The notes under the pieces are model-generated. The model searched no databases and was not told where the DNA came from. It was given only the letters and a program-made list of their open reading frames with translations. The position numbers were made by a program, and so were the translations under genes. A stretch of DNA of 64,000 nucleotides, from assembly GCF_026151205.1 (NCBI RefSeq), contig NC_087082.1:715501-779500 (forward strand). The letters are read 5' to 3'. This DNA comes from Bolinopsis microptera. Lineage: Eukaryota; Ctenophora; Tentaculata; Lobata; Bolinopsidae. Position 1 is the stretch's first letter. The number at the start of each line of letters is the position of its first letter. Below are positions 50,518 through 59,837 of this stretch, in pieces.

Positions 50518-50791
50518 CCTGAATTTAAAAACTGAATTAAATAAGTATCAAATGAAGAGTGGGGGGGGGGGGGTGTCCATCCCAATTTTTTCAATTAAGG
50601 TTAACATGAATTAGTAATACACACTAAGTCAGCAGTAAACAAAATCAATCAAAACACATCGATAGTTTATTGAATAATGAGATGTCTACAATAAGAGTTT
50701 CGCCTGTTTGAGCTATACTTTTTTTTAAATGCAGCTCGACATCAGTATCCACAAGACTTTTAAAAGAATAGTTATGATATTAATATATTTC

Positions 50792-51625
50792 TCAAATCCG
50801 CATCTCAGTTGATTTGAATAGCTCTCCTGTAGTTTGCGTCTTGCAGTACATAGTTAGAGCTTTGTGAACTCTGCAGCCTCGTTTAAGAGGCTGGTAGTTC
50901 ACTGAACTCCTTGAGGGAGATGAAGAGTCATTATTTGCTGCAGCAATGAATAGTATAGTCCCCTCTTTAACAACCTTCCGTTTTCTTTTAGTCTTAGTTT
51001 TCTCCATCACAACGAACGAACCAGTAAATCCAATAGAGATAATGTGGCAGTCTGTTGTATCACCCTGACACTCCGCTATGAGTGACAACTTATCTGAGGA
51101 GACAACTGTAAATCGCCTAACTCTTGTTTGGGATGACATGGACGTCCTGCCGTCATTGCAGTATTTCGCAACTGCATACTGCAAGTGGTATTTTTTATCG
51201 TTCCCAAACTTCATTAGACCTTCGTCTTCGTCATCTTCCATTGTATCGAAAGATTCGACTTCAATCTCGTCCTCAGATACATGCTCCCTGTCCGATTCAT
51301 CTCCCTCTGAGTCATCTTCCTCATCTTCCTCATCTGAGGAGAAAGCCTTAGTGTTCTTTGAAAAAGAAGAGTTCTTGTTAAATTTTTCTTCTCCGATCTT
51401 CATTCCTTTCTTCATTTCCTCCTTCAGCTCAATGAGGGATGTGTCTTTACCCTTGTAGATGGCTTCATCTTGCCTAATTTTTAAAAGTTGCCTGCCTCTA
51501 GTATGAGCAACTGAGTGCTCAAGAAGATGCAAATTGTCCCCATCAATACTTAGTGACAGGTTTCGTTTGCCACAACCTTTTAAAATGTTGCAGGCATCCA
51601 GGTTTGTTTTGCGGCCAGCATGCAT
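50792..51625 (-). CDS. Putative transposase, third coding block
   Basis: Follows an acceptor (TTACGCACAG) near 51628. Begins HAGRKTNLDACNILKGCGK and then DGDNLHLLEHSVAHTRGRQL, a Leu-Glu-His ... Thr-Arg-Gly-Arg pattern where DDE transposases of P-like type carry the last acidic residue. A very acidic stretch (residues about 95-135) and a basic KTKTKRKRKVVKEG region follow. The C-terminal part has no recognised motif. Which upstream donor joins it is not resolved, so it could be a separate protein. Confidence 0.5.
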   Translation of the reverse strand: MHAGRKTNLDACNILKGCGKRNLSLSIDGDNLHLLEHSVAHTRGRQLLKIRQDEAIYKGKDTSLIELKEEMKKGMKIGEEKFNKNSSFSKNTKAFSSDEEDEEDDSEGDESDREHVSEDEIEVESFDTMEDDEDEGLMKFGNDKKYHLQYAVAKYCNDGRTSMSSQTRVRRFTVVSSDKLSLIAECQGDTTDCHIISIGFTGSFVVMEKTKTKRKRKVVKEGTILFIAAANNDSSSPSRSSVNYQPLKRGCRVHKALTMYCKTQTTGELFKSTEMRI

Positions 51626-51736
51626 ACCTGTGCGTAATCACGCGAAAAGTTGTTCTAACGAATCAGACGTCAAGAACCAAGTAACAATATCGCACTCTGG
51701 AATCTGGATACTTGGACACCACAGTTACCACGTACC

Positions 51737-54070
51737 ATATCAGTCCATCAACACAGGCAAGAAAGTCGTCATAAGACTGACTTGTAATGAAAAACTTTCC
51801 AAGACATCTCATTCGTGCGATCTCCTCACGCCATTTGATCATTATGGCCTTGCTCATTGAAGCATACAAGAGACGCTCAGCAGGCTTTAGAGTCTTGTCA
51901 TAATATGCACAGAAGATAAGGTATCCCAACTCCAAAAACAGTCCCATTCCGGTGTAGCCGGCTTCATAAAAATGTGGATACAGCAGCAACAGTTCAGTAG
52001 CTAAACTTGGGTCTTGCTTATCTTTCACAGCTACAGCGGATTTAGAGATCGCATCTCTACAGTTCTCGTTTTCGTGCCACAAATGAACTACACACTCCCA
52101 CCTGGCACACCACTTCAGTCTGTTTGTCAATGTTAGGTTCGCAGGAGTTGTAAAGAGGAGTAGCCTTGTCGATAGGTACTTGCTGTTGTTTCTGAGCTTT
52201 TTCAGCACGTGCAATGCATCTGAGCAGGGGAAATCTGAACCACCAGAGAAATTAAGACCAAATTGTATCGGATAATCCAAATTTTCTAGCCAAACAAAGC
52301 TGTGTGGGACTTTGGTGTAAACAATCTTTTGAAACTTTCTCATCCTGGGGTCCCCATCACCTGCGAAGGCTAAAATTTCAATACCAACGTCTAAGCAGGC
52401 TTTTTTCATCGTATGAAAAAGTTCAGACATGTCATCTGCATTCATTAGTTTCCCTAACGGAAATGAACAAACTGCATAGTAGATAGACTTTCTACATAGT
52501 GGAACTATGTTAACCACCCCTATCTGGCCACAAGCATTCAGTTGCCCACTTTGTTTACATAATTTTACAGATTCCAGTCCGTTAACAACCCCATCACTGT
52601 TAATCAAGATATCAGCCGGTTCCTGTCTCTGTAGTCTTATTTTCACGGGAGAGATCCACTTGTGATCAACTCCGGTTGCAAGATACTCGCCATTAGCCTT
52701 GATTACTCCTATTCGCCCCGAAGCAGCAGTAGCATCGACGGCTAGGAAATAAGGTATCTTCTTCGGATCACTTACGCCAGCTTTGGATCCAACTATCCCT
52801 AGAGTTGAAAGAGTTAGTTAAGTTTATGGGATTGGTAAGGGAGCATTCACATATGAATCCTCAAACACAACTGGAGCGGGGGGGGGGGGGGGGTGGAAGC
52901 CGAAGGGAATTTTGTGGAATTATGTATGACTAAATTATGGGGGTTTTCTAAAATACTCCAAAATCCATTCAGGTATTCCCCAAAATTCCCCTTGGCTTCC
53001 CCACCCCCCCTCCTTCAAGTGCTATGACTGATATAATTTAGTAATATTTTAAAATGTATTAGTACTGTATTATCAGAATTGCTGAACTCTAAACTAAAAA
53101 TGTAGGGTATTCATAAATAATCATTAATTAGCAATGTTGTACTTACTCAAAACTTCTTGAAGGTGCTGCTTAAAATTGCTTGCTTTGAAATAAGGTAAAA
53201 CAGGTATGGTTGGTAGACAATTCAACTTCATAGTAGAGTGTGCTGGACCCCCAACCAAATCCGATACATCTTTACCGGCAGCAGCACTGTGCTTGAGGTA
53301 AAGTTTTTGGATGGTAGCTTTTAGAACATTATGGTGGGTCCTTCTATTGACATCACCATGATCACAAACGCCCCGGTTCAACTTGTTCTTGATGGCGATG
53401 GTGACAAATGGTAGGCTTTTGAGCGAATCGAAGACTTCATAGCTGCAACTTAACAAGTCGACCTCGAAAACAGAACTTAGTTTATGAACAACTTCGCAAG
53501 CTTTGTAGTGATCAGATTCTTCGCAGGCTGGTTTAACCTTAGGTAGGTCTTCAATATCGTTTGCTAATGTTGAGATATATTTGTTGGTTTTATCGTGAGA
53601 TTGAAGGAGATCAAATCCTAGCGAATCACTAAGACGTTTCAAAATACCAATTGCATGTTCCTCTTCACATGTTTCTTTTTCTCCAATGCATGATTCTTCT
53701 TCGGTATTTGAAAGATCGGTTGACTGCAAAAAAAATCAGTCTCGTCAGATTGATTGTTTTCGGACGCTAAAATTTTGTTGCTGCTCGGTGGCAACACTGT
53801 TGGTGATAAAGTTCTGTTTGGTATAGTGTATTTGATATTATACTCTTTTCCACTAACAATCAAGCGCCATTTACAGTTGTCAACATGACTTGGCGAACTG
53901 AAATGCATCGTAAATGCTTCTACAAAGTCATTCCTTTTCAGTTTTAATTGATAGTTACAGTTACTACATTTTATTAAACTATCGTTAATTGAACAGCCAC
54001 TCTGAAGCCCCATCTTACGCACCATACTAAGCAGTTGCTCTTTCTTGGATTTCAACTTTTTTGGAGGCAT
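51737..54070 (-). CDS. Putative DDE transposase of the poly-G element (exons 1-2)
   Basis: Exon 1 (54070-53147) starts MPPKKLKSKKEQLL and has a zinc finger of BED/C2H2-like spacing, CSNCNYQLKLKRNDF ... MHFSSPSH. An 8-T run near 53735 shifts the frame by one base (lesion or sequencing error). It ends at donor TTGA|GTAAGT. The intron 53146-52799 (348 bp) contains a G-rich MITE. Exon 2 starts at 52798: PYFLAVDATAASGRIGVI (candidate first Asp), EILAFAGDGDPRMRKFQKI (second acidic site) and CSDALHVLKKLRNNSKYL (Asp-x-x-His-x-x-Lys-x-x-Arg-Asn, as in P-like transposases). Exon 2 ends at a GT donor near 51736. The catalytic assignment is inference from motif shape. It is the only nuclease candidate in the element. 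Confidence 0.6.
52873..53013. mobile_element. G-run-ended MITE nested in the transposase intron
   Basis: About 140 bp. The left end GGAGC plus a G16 run and TGGAAGCC is matched by the inverted right end GGCTTCCCCACCCCCCCTCC. AATTTTGTGGAAT and ATTCCCCAAAATT continue the pairing. It shares the poly-G end style with its host element but not its inner TIR. No clean duplication found. Confidence 0.55.
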
Positions 54071-54729
54071 CCTGATTATTGCGGGTTAAATAAAATGAAT
54101 CTTTAAATAATAAGTTGAAATTAGAATGAAAGTGTACAAATCTGAATTGAAACAGTTAAGTAACGTCATGTTGTCAAATTTGATAGAAAGTTAGAGTTCA
54201 GAATAAAACAAATATTCAGAATAAAACAAATATTATATTCAAATCTCTTTATTCAACAATATTAAATCATTATAGAACCTAATTTGTGGCTTGATCGTTC
54301 GAGATGGGAGATCAAGCAATTTATACAAATAATGAGAATAATCCAATTCGATAATAAATAGTTCAATTTGGAGATCAAACAATAAATTAAATAATGACAG
54401 TAATCTAATTTGAATATTAAATATCAAATTCGGAAATCAAAAAATTGATAATACGGTTTCTTGTTTAATATGGTTTCCTGTAACAAGATTATGCATCTCA
54501 ATTAAATAAATCACATCTTTAGACATTTGTGTGTCCTCGAATTATAAGTAATACCTTTGAATTGATTGCCTTTAGCTAAAACGGGCTAATACTGTCAATC
54601 TAAACGAAGAATATAAATTCAATAATTGTAATATTAAAGTATATTAAAATGTGGGATTTTTTCCGATTTTGACCCGGGGATATACTTTAATATACTTTAA
54701 TATGGTTGCCCCCCCAACCCCCCCCCCCC

Positions 54730-54860
54730 AAAGTTACCGGCCTCGAGGAACTGTTATGGTTTTCAAGTGTCCTAGTCAGTGTCACATTTGCTTTGTCATA
54801 ATTTGGGTCTCCGACGGCGACTGCCGTCCAAAATACTAGTTGCCAAATCCACATGTGCTT
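54730..54860 (-). pseudogene. Envelope-like glycoprotein, unit beta, 5' part
   Basis: Encodes the signal-peptide region (MWIWQLVFWTAVAVG) and following residues through the site of the transposon insertion. Together with 47256-47820 it is one frame split by the poly-G element. Confidence 0.75.
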
Positions 54861-54959
54861 ACCTTTGTATTTGGAGAGTGAGAGGTTCCGCTGGTGGTTT
54901 ATGTCATGGACACTAAGTAAATGATAAGTTTGAACTCAAGGTTGAATTTAAAGTTGAAA

Positions 54960-55380
54960 TTAAGGAAAATATTATATAAAACGATTTTATTGTTGATGTA
55001 GATACGTCATTATAAAGATGCAGATTTGGAAGTATTTGAGTTTGTACGTGATAAGTAATCTGCAGACAACATGTCTAGTAATGACAAGCAAAAGTATACA
55101 CACATTCACCCCCAAATGAGGAATAATCAGACGAGCTACTTCCGTGTGGGGTCGGCGTAACTGTGGGGGATGTGACGGTGTAGTTATTTGGTTGTCAGTG
55201 ATAGCTTTGTGTTGCTTCCTAGTGTCACCGTGTTTGCTTGTTACGTTTCTGCTGTCGAGACACTCGGAACTGCAAAAGGAGTCGGACAGGCGAGGAAGAG
55301 AAAAAGAGTGTAACATGAAGGAAAAGAGTGTAACAAGAAGGAACAATAAAATTTTAATGTTAATCGGAACTTAGAGTGAG
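54960..55380. other. Private segment with two competing short frames
   Basis: Minus strand: 119 codons starting with a hydrophobic, secretory-like segment (FLLVTLFSFMLHSFSLP). Plus strand: 76 codons with a membrane-like stretch (VIWLSVIALCCFLVSPCLL). The two overlap and neither has a second copy for comparison. I cannot tell which, if any, is real. Confidence 0.3.
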
Positions 55381-55512
55381 AAAAAGTGAAACCAGTACAC
55401 ATGTGTATAAAAAAAACTTAAATGTGGTAAACGTTTATAAAATGAGTACAAAATAATGAATACAAAATATTAAGGTTCACAATTCATTTGCGATTTCTGA
55501 AAACAATCATAT

Positions 55513-55812
55513 TCAATAATTTAGTCCCCTTTTTCCAGGTCTAATTGTTTTTCTAACTAAGATATCCGTCCCTCTGATGATGCCCCAGCTGACATACATC
55601 AGTCTGTCCCCTTCTCTCGTATTCTCCATAGCCCCCTCCAAGTCCTTTCCTATCTTACCGACCACTGCCGTGGCCGCCTTTACCCACAACCCTGGGCGAA
55701 GCATCCTTATTCTGTTCCTTAAAGAGCGCATCATGACCAATGCACATCTGACCTCCCCTTTGATAAAGTCAACTCTCTGCTGGTATTTGATTGTCGTCTG
55801 CTGCTGCACCAT
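55513..55812 (-). CDS. Small ORF A of the duplicated cluster (intact copy)
   Basis: 99 codons: MVQQQTTIKYQQRVDFIKGE, RCALVMMRSLRNRIRMLRPG, KAATAVVGKIGKDLEGAMEN, then a basic end. A basic, helical, soluble-looking protein with no known domain. The gamma copy (58740-58974) has a 4-base deletion after the codon for Gly-19. It lies upstream of the envelope-like frame on the minus strand. Confidence 0.55.
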   Translation of the reverse strand: MVQQQTTIKYQQRVDFIKGEVRCALVMMRSLRNRIRMLRPGLWVKAATAVVGKIGKDLEGAMENTREGDRLMYVSWGIIRGTDILVRKTIRPGKRGLNY

Positions 55813-56588
55813 TTAAATTCGGGAAGGGTGTTTACTTAATTTCTTTCACAACATTTTGAAACGATGGTAAGCTTAGTTCTTCTATTGATGATTTAACAGA
55901 CCGTTGTATACTTTCTTCAAGGATACGGTCAATGGTTTTGGTATCTTTCTGGACAACTTATCTTCTTACCTCTGCCAGTTTCGCTCCTTCTGAGCGTCAA
56001 TTCTCTATCAAGTTTTATTACTTATCGCTGAATGGTCTTCAGACGATTCGTTCGCCCGCCTTTACATATATTTCTTCAGAATCTTCGTATAACTTCGATT
56101 ACTAGTATAAAATTAAAAATACCATGACGACACTCGTCTTGTCTGATTTTTTCAATAATGCGAAATTCTGAAAAACAAGTTTTGAGGTACCCTTAATATT
56201 AAAAAAGGGAAATAAAAGCGAAAAGAGAACTTGAAGAAGCAAAAAGGTACAGGTATAAAAAAGAAAAAGAAAAAGAAAAATGAAAAGAAAAATAAAAAGA
56301 AAAAGAAAAAGAAAAAGAAAAAGAAAATAAAATACAATAAATCGATTTTGTTGGTAAGGTCAAGAGTTCTGACTTTCCCAGTCATGAGTCATACTGTTAG
56401 TGAATTTGAGTATCCTAACACTAACAGCCCCTAGTGATACGGTTAAAATATCTGACTCCTCCTCAATATAATCTTCCAGGTCTGAGTAAGCTGAATTTTG
56501 TGCCATCTCCATGATGATTTATGCATTGGCCACCAAAAGAGCCGCAAAGCAATGATGTTCGCACAATAACAGATACTTATGGGTCGCT

Positions 56589-56804
56589 TTAAACATGAAA
56601 TAAGACACTTACCAAACTGTCATACATCAGTTTTGTGTGGTGCACGACGCCCCTAGATATCCGCTTAGCAAACTGTAACTTCTGGGATAAAAGCTGCATT
56701 CGCAGGTAACTCGCTTCTTGCTCCAGCTCTCGGACCTCTGTACGTAGCCTTTTAATCTCATTTACCCTCCATACCGGCAACATAATGCAATAGAAACTCC
56801 TCAA
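56589..56804 (-). CDS. Cluster exon C, coiled coil (second copy)
   Basis: RVNEIKRLRTEVRELEQEAS and YLRMQLLSQKLQFAKRISRG, ending at the same GTAAGT donor as in unit alpha. Exon D follows at about 56370-56600. A LINE fragment (56817-57293) separates it from exon B. Confidence 0.5.
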   Translation of the reverse strand: MRSFYCIMLPVWRVNEIKRLRTEVRELEQEASYLRMQLLSQKLQFAKRISRGVVHHTKLMYDSLVSVLFHV

Positions 56805-56816
56805 GCTGCCACAATG

Positions 56817-57293
56817 GAATTATACAGGAATTAAACAGGAATTAAACATGAAATGACCAAGGAGAACACTAACGAACTCGTCTTGGTAATACAGCAATTC
56901 ATAAAGACGATCAGAACTCTAAAAATTGAGCGAATGCTATAAAAATAAATTCTTAAAAATTAACCGCTTTACAATTTCACTAAAGAAAAATCGAATATAA
57001 TAATTTAAATACGAGTAAAACAGTCATGGAGGTGAGTTAATGACGATGAGTAGGAGACGGGAGGTGATTACTAGGACTGCTTTCAGGAGGATGTCGAAGG
57101 TGAAAGGATTCTGTGAGGTTCTTTCCAAATTTTGTTGCATGGAATGAGTTCATAATGGCCCCATATTCTTTGAACATTATGAGGCTTTTAAGGTTGTCTG
57201 AGAGGTTGGACCGGAGGGAGTTGTAGCTGGGGCATTCATTTATGACGTGGTCCTCGGTTTCAAGGATAGGTGTTTCAAAGAATGGTATTTCTT
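56817..57293 (-). mobile_element. 5'-truncated LINE fragment with CAATG duplication
   Basis: 477 bp inserted in the intron between exons B and C. CAATG stands at 56812-56816 and 57294-57298, and unit alpha has it once (ACAATGTATCGATC). The minus strand encodes a LINE C-terminal Cys/His-type segment (PILETEDHVINECPSYNSLR), and the 3' tail is made of AATTCCTGTTT repeats. The encoded part is only about 85 residues. Confidence 0.75.
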
Positions 57294-57363
57294 CAATGTA
57301 ATCGATCAACAATCTATAAAGCACAACAAAATAACATTTATGTAATTAAAATAAACCTACTAC

Positions 57364-57576
57364 TCACCACTGGAGGTTCCTGAGGCTCAACCCGAGCCAC
57401 GGGTCGGCCACGCCTCTCAGCATCTTCAAATCTTCGCTATCGCTGGACCTTCTCCTCTTCCTTCCTTTCCCCTTATCGGGTGATCCGGACATGTCAGAAA
57501 TTTGGGAGACTGTACGAAAAGCACAATATTCGATTGAAAATGAACCACCCGACTCGATTTCAAGTGAACTGAACAC
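57364..57576 (-). CDS. Cluster exon B, basic exon (unit gamma)
   Basis: Starts in frame with MSGSPDKGKGRKRRRSSDSE, a nuclear-localisation-like basic run, and ends at CTCCAGTG|GTGAGT. The residues upstream of that Met are not conserved in frame. An 8-base insertion relative to unit alpha changes the final frame (DLKMLRGVADPWLGL instead of PVARVEPQEPPV). Confidence 0.45.
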   Translation of the reverse strand: MFSSLEIESGGSFSIEYCAFRTVSQISDMSGSPDKGKGRKRRRSSDSEDLKMLRGVADPWLGLSLRNLQW

Positions 57577-57878
57577 TAATTTTTAAGACTTGAATTTACT
57601 GCCTATGATTGACAGTTAAACCGATAATTTCACAGTTCCAACATCGAATATATAAAATTTTACAATTATGTCATATGATGCCTTAACATTTTATTCTAGT
57701 CCCGTAATTATTTTTCACTTTTTAAAACATACGAAGCAGTACTGTCTGGAGCTGCTTGATTCAGCTTAAAAAGTCACGTTCAATTATCGCGCTTTTCTCA
57801 GTAATCGTTCATCAGGCATTCCGTTCTCAGCAATAATTCGACTTTTATACAACATCATTTTCTTCGCAACCGCGGCTA

Positions 57879-58553
57879 TCAATCAACTTCTAAATCATTG
57901 CCAAAGGTCTGTCCTTTGAGGACAAACTGCAACAGGTCTGCCAGCGCTTTGTCCTGATGCCAGCCTCTATTGACTTCGAATTTTTCTGTATATACTCCCG
58001 CATATTTTCTATTTGGATTTTGTTGGATGTTGCAAGTCCCATGGATGTTGATTGCTGAAGCTAACCCTAAAGCGGCCCCGGCCGCCACATAGGCCCCTAC
58101 TATCCGTTTTGAGCGCTTATGGGTGGTATTACAGTGCCCCACCGTCGAATTTAGTATTTTACAAGTGTCATATGTGAACGTATGTTTTGTGAATAAGATT
58201 GCCTGTGTCATTTCTTCATACTTTGCAATAGTTTTCTCAATATTTTCCAATATGGGAGTCCTGGTGAGACGGCACCTGAAACTCTCCACCGATGTATCGA
58301 AATAGATTGGGTCGACCGTGATGACCACTGTCATCAGTTGTAAACTCGGGTGACTAAACACAGTCCCCTTTCGCTCTAGGAGCATTCCCCTTTCAGGGAT
58401 AGCGACTAAAGCATTAGGAGCGTGATTAAAGGTTACCGGCCTCGAGGAACTGTTATGGTTTTCAAGTGTCCTAGTCAGTGTCACATTTGCTTTGTCATAA
58501 TTTGGGTCTCCGACGGCGACTGCCGTCCAAAATACTAGTTGCCAAATCCACAT
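57879..58553 (-). CDS. Envelope-like glycoprotein, apparently intact short frame
   Basis: 224 codons from the ATG at 58553. A signal peptide (residues 1-15) is followed by an ectodomain with several N-glycosylation sequons. A furin-type site RSKR lies at about 147-150, directly followed by a Gly/Ala-rich hydrophobic stretch reminiscent of a fusion peptide. No transmembrane anchor is encoded before the stop, so the protein is truncated or continues by splicing. The layout is that of class I-type envelope or F-like proteins acquired by retroelements, but no family can be named. The beta copy is broken by a transposon; alpha keeps only the last codons. Confidence 0.6.
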   Translation of the reverse strand: MWIWQLVFWTAVAVGDPNYDKANVTLTRTLENHNSSSRPVTFNHAPNALVAIPERGMLLERKGTVFSHPSLQLMTVVITVDPIYFDTSVESFRCRLTRTPILENIEKTIAKYEEMTQAILFTKHTFTYDTCKILNSTVGHCNTTHKRSKRIVGAYVAAGAALGLASAINIHGTCNIQQNPNRKYAGVYTEKFEVNRGWHQDKALADLLQFVLKGQTFGNDLEVD

Positions 58554-58739
58554 GTGCTTACCTTTGTATTTGGAGAGTGAGAGGTTCCGCTGGTGGTTTA
58601 TGTCATGGACACTAAGTAAATGATAAGTTTGAACTTAAGGTTGAATTTAAAGTGAATTTAAAGTGAAACCAGTACACATGTGTATAAAAAAACTTAAATA
58701 TGGTAAACGTTTATAAAATGAGTACAAAATAATAAATTC

Positions 58740-58974
58740 TCTGACGATGGCCCAGCTGACATACATCAGTCTGTCCCCTTCTCTCGTATTCTCCATAGCC
58801 CCCTCCAAGTCCTTTTCTGTCTTACTGACCACTGCCGTGGCTGCCTTTACCCACATTCCTGGCCGAAGCCTCCTTATTCTGTTCCTTAAAGAGCGCATCA
58901 TGACCAGTGCACATCTGACCTTTGATAAAGTCAACTCTCTGCTGGTATTTGATTGTCGTCTGCTGCTGCACCAT
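58740..58974 (-). pseudogene. Small ORF A, unit gamma, frameshifted
   Basis: Begins like 55812 (MVQQQTTIKYQQRVDFIKG) but lacks four bases of the GGGGAGG stretch, shifting the frame. The remaining conserved residues are read in another frame. Non-functional relative to the intact copy. Confidence 0.65.
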
Positions 58975-59424
58975 TTAAATTCGGGAAGGGTATTTACTTA
59001 ATTTCTTTCACAACATTTTGAAGCGATGGTAAGCTTAGTTCTTCTATTGATGATTTAACAGACCGTTGTAGACTTTCTTCAAGGATACGGTCGACGGTTT
59101 TGGTATCTTTCTGAACAACTTATCTTCTTACCTCCGCCAGTTTCGCTCCTTCTGAGCGTCAATTCTCTATCAAGTTTTATTACTTATCGCTGAATGGTCT
59201 TCAGACGATTCGTTTGCCCGCCTTTACATATATTTCTACAGAATCTTCGTATAACTTCGATTACTAGTATAAAAATACCATGACGACACTCGTCTTGTCT
59301 GATCGAATTCAACTTTTTTCAATAATGCGAAATTCTGAAAAACAAGTTTTGAGGTACCCTTAAAATTTAAAAAAGGGAAATAAAAGCGAAAAGAAAACTT
59401 GAAGAAGCAAAAAAGGTAAAGGTA

Positions 59425-59478
59425 TAAAAAAGAAAAAGAAAAAGAAAAAGAAAAAGAAAAAGAAAAAGAAAAAGAAAA
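59425..59478. repeat. (AAAAAG)n microsatellite, unit gamma end
   Basis: About nine units, at the position seen in the other units. The duplicated unit ends at about 59562, where the next frame (59514-59837) takes over. Confidence 0.9.
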
Positions 59479-59513
59479 TAAAATACAATAAATTATCGAT
59501 TTTGTTGGTAAGG

Positions 59514-59837
59514 TCAGGAGTTCTGACTTTCCCAGTCATGAGTCATACTGTTAGTGAATTTGTACTTGAAGAGTTTTGGAAGATCTGTTGCATCAGTGAT
59601 CTCTTGACCCCTATCGCTTAGGTATAACTTAACAGATTTCTCTTTGCAGTTACGACCTTCCATCTTTTCCCTCTTTACGTGATCTTGCAGGATGGCAGCT
59701 CTTAGTTCAGGGATGGAGAGGGTGCTTGATGGGTACTCCGCAAACAGTAACTTTGAACACAATTTAAATTTGATGTTCCCTTTGACATCAACTACGACTA
59801 CATATACTCCAGTAGCAGGCAGGGGTTGAGTGTGCAC
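59514..59837 (-). CDS. Unrecognised ORF at the palindrome border
   Basis: 107 codons from an ATG at 59837: VYVVVVDVKGNIKFKLCSKL, STLSIPELRAAILQDHVKRE, SVKLYLSDRGQEITDATDLP. The last 15 residues come from the duplicated unit (exon D tail). The first 12 residues lie inside the inverted repeat at 59797-62612. The mid-part looks like genuine protein (beta-strand/helix alternation, ubiquitin-like in feel only). Function unknown. Confidence 0.35.
   Translation of the reverse strand: MHTQPLPATGVYVVVVDVKGNIKFKLCSKLLFAEYPSSTLSIPELRAAILQDHVKREKMEGRNCKEKSVKLYLSDRGQEITDATDLPKLFKYKFTNSMTHDWESQNS

Larger units (their letters stand above)
47821..54729. mobile_element. Poly-G-ended DNA transposon of unassigned superfamily, 6.9 kb
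   Basis: 6,909 bp inserted in the beta copy of the envelope-like gene, with perfect 6-bp TSDs AAAGTT at 47815-47820 and 54730-54735. Unit gamma (58420-58440, ATTAAAGGTTACCGG) is the uninterrupted site. The ends are G21 followed by CCAACCATATTAAAGTATAT on the left, and the complementary arrangement ending in ACCC plus C9 on the right. Inside both ends lies ATTTTTTCCGATTTTGACCC. On the minus strand it encodes a multi-exon putative DDE transposase, an accessory protein and a small RanBP2-type finger protein. A 6-bp TSD excludes Merlin, hAT, Tc1 and piggyBac. Polinton size and genes are absent. Confidence 0.85.
54730..56816. repeat. Duplicated unit beta/gamma segment right of the poly-G element
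   Basis: 54730-54960 matches 58433-58650 (5' part of the envelope-like gene and its upstream region). 55380-56160 matches 58655-59330. 56060-56816 matches 44250-45000 of unit alpha. 54960-55380 is private to this copy. Confidence 0.75.

Noticed and set aside
47821-54729. Possibility that the poly-G element is a small Polinton/Maverick, which also make 6-bp duplications.
   Set aside because: No DNA polymerase B, integrase, protease, ATPase or capsid frames are present, and the size is less than half of a typical one.
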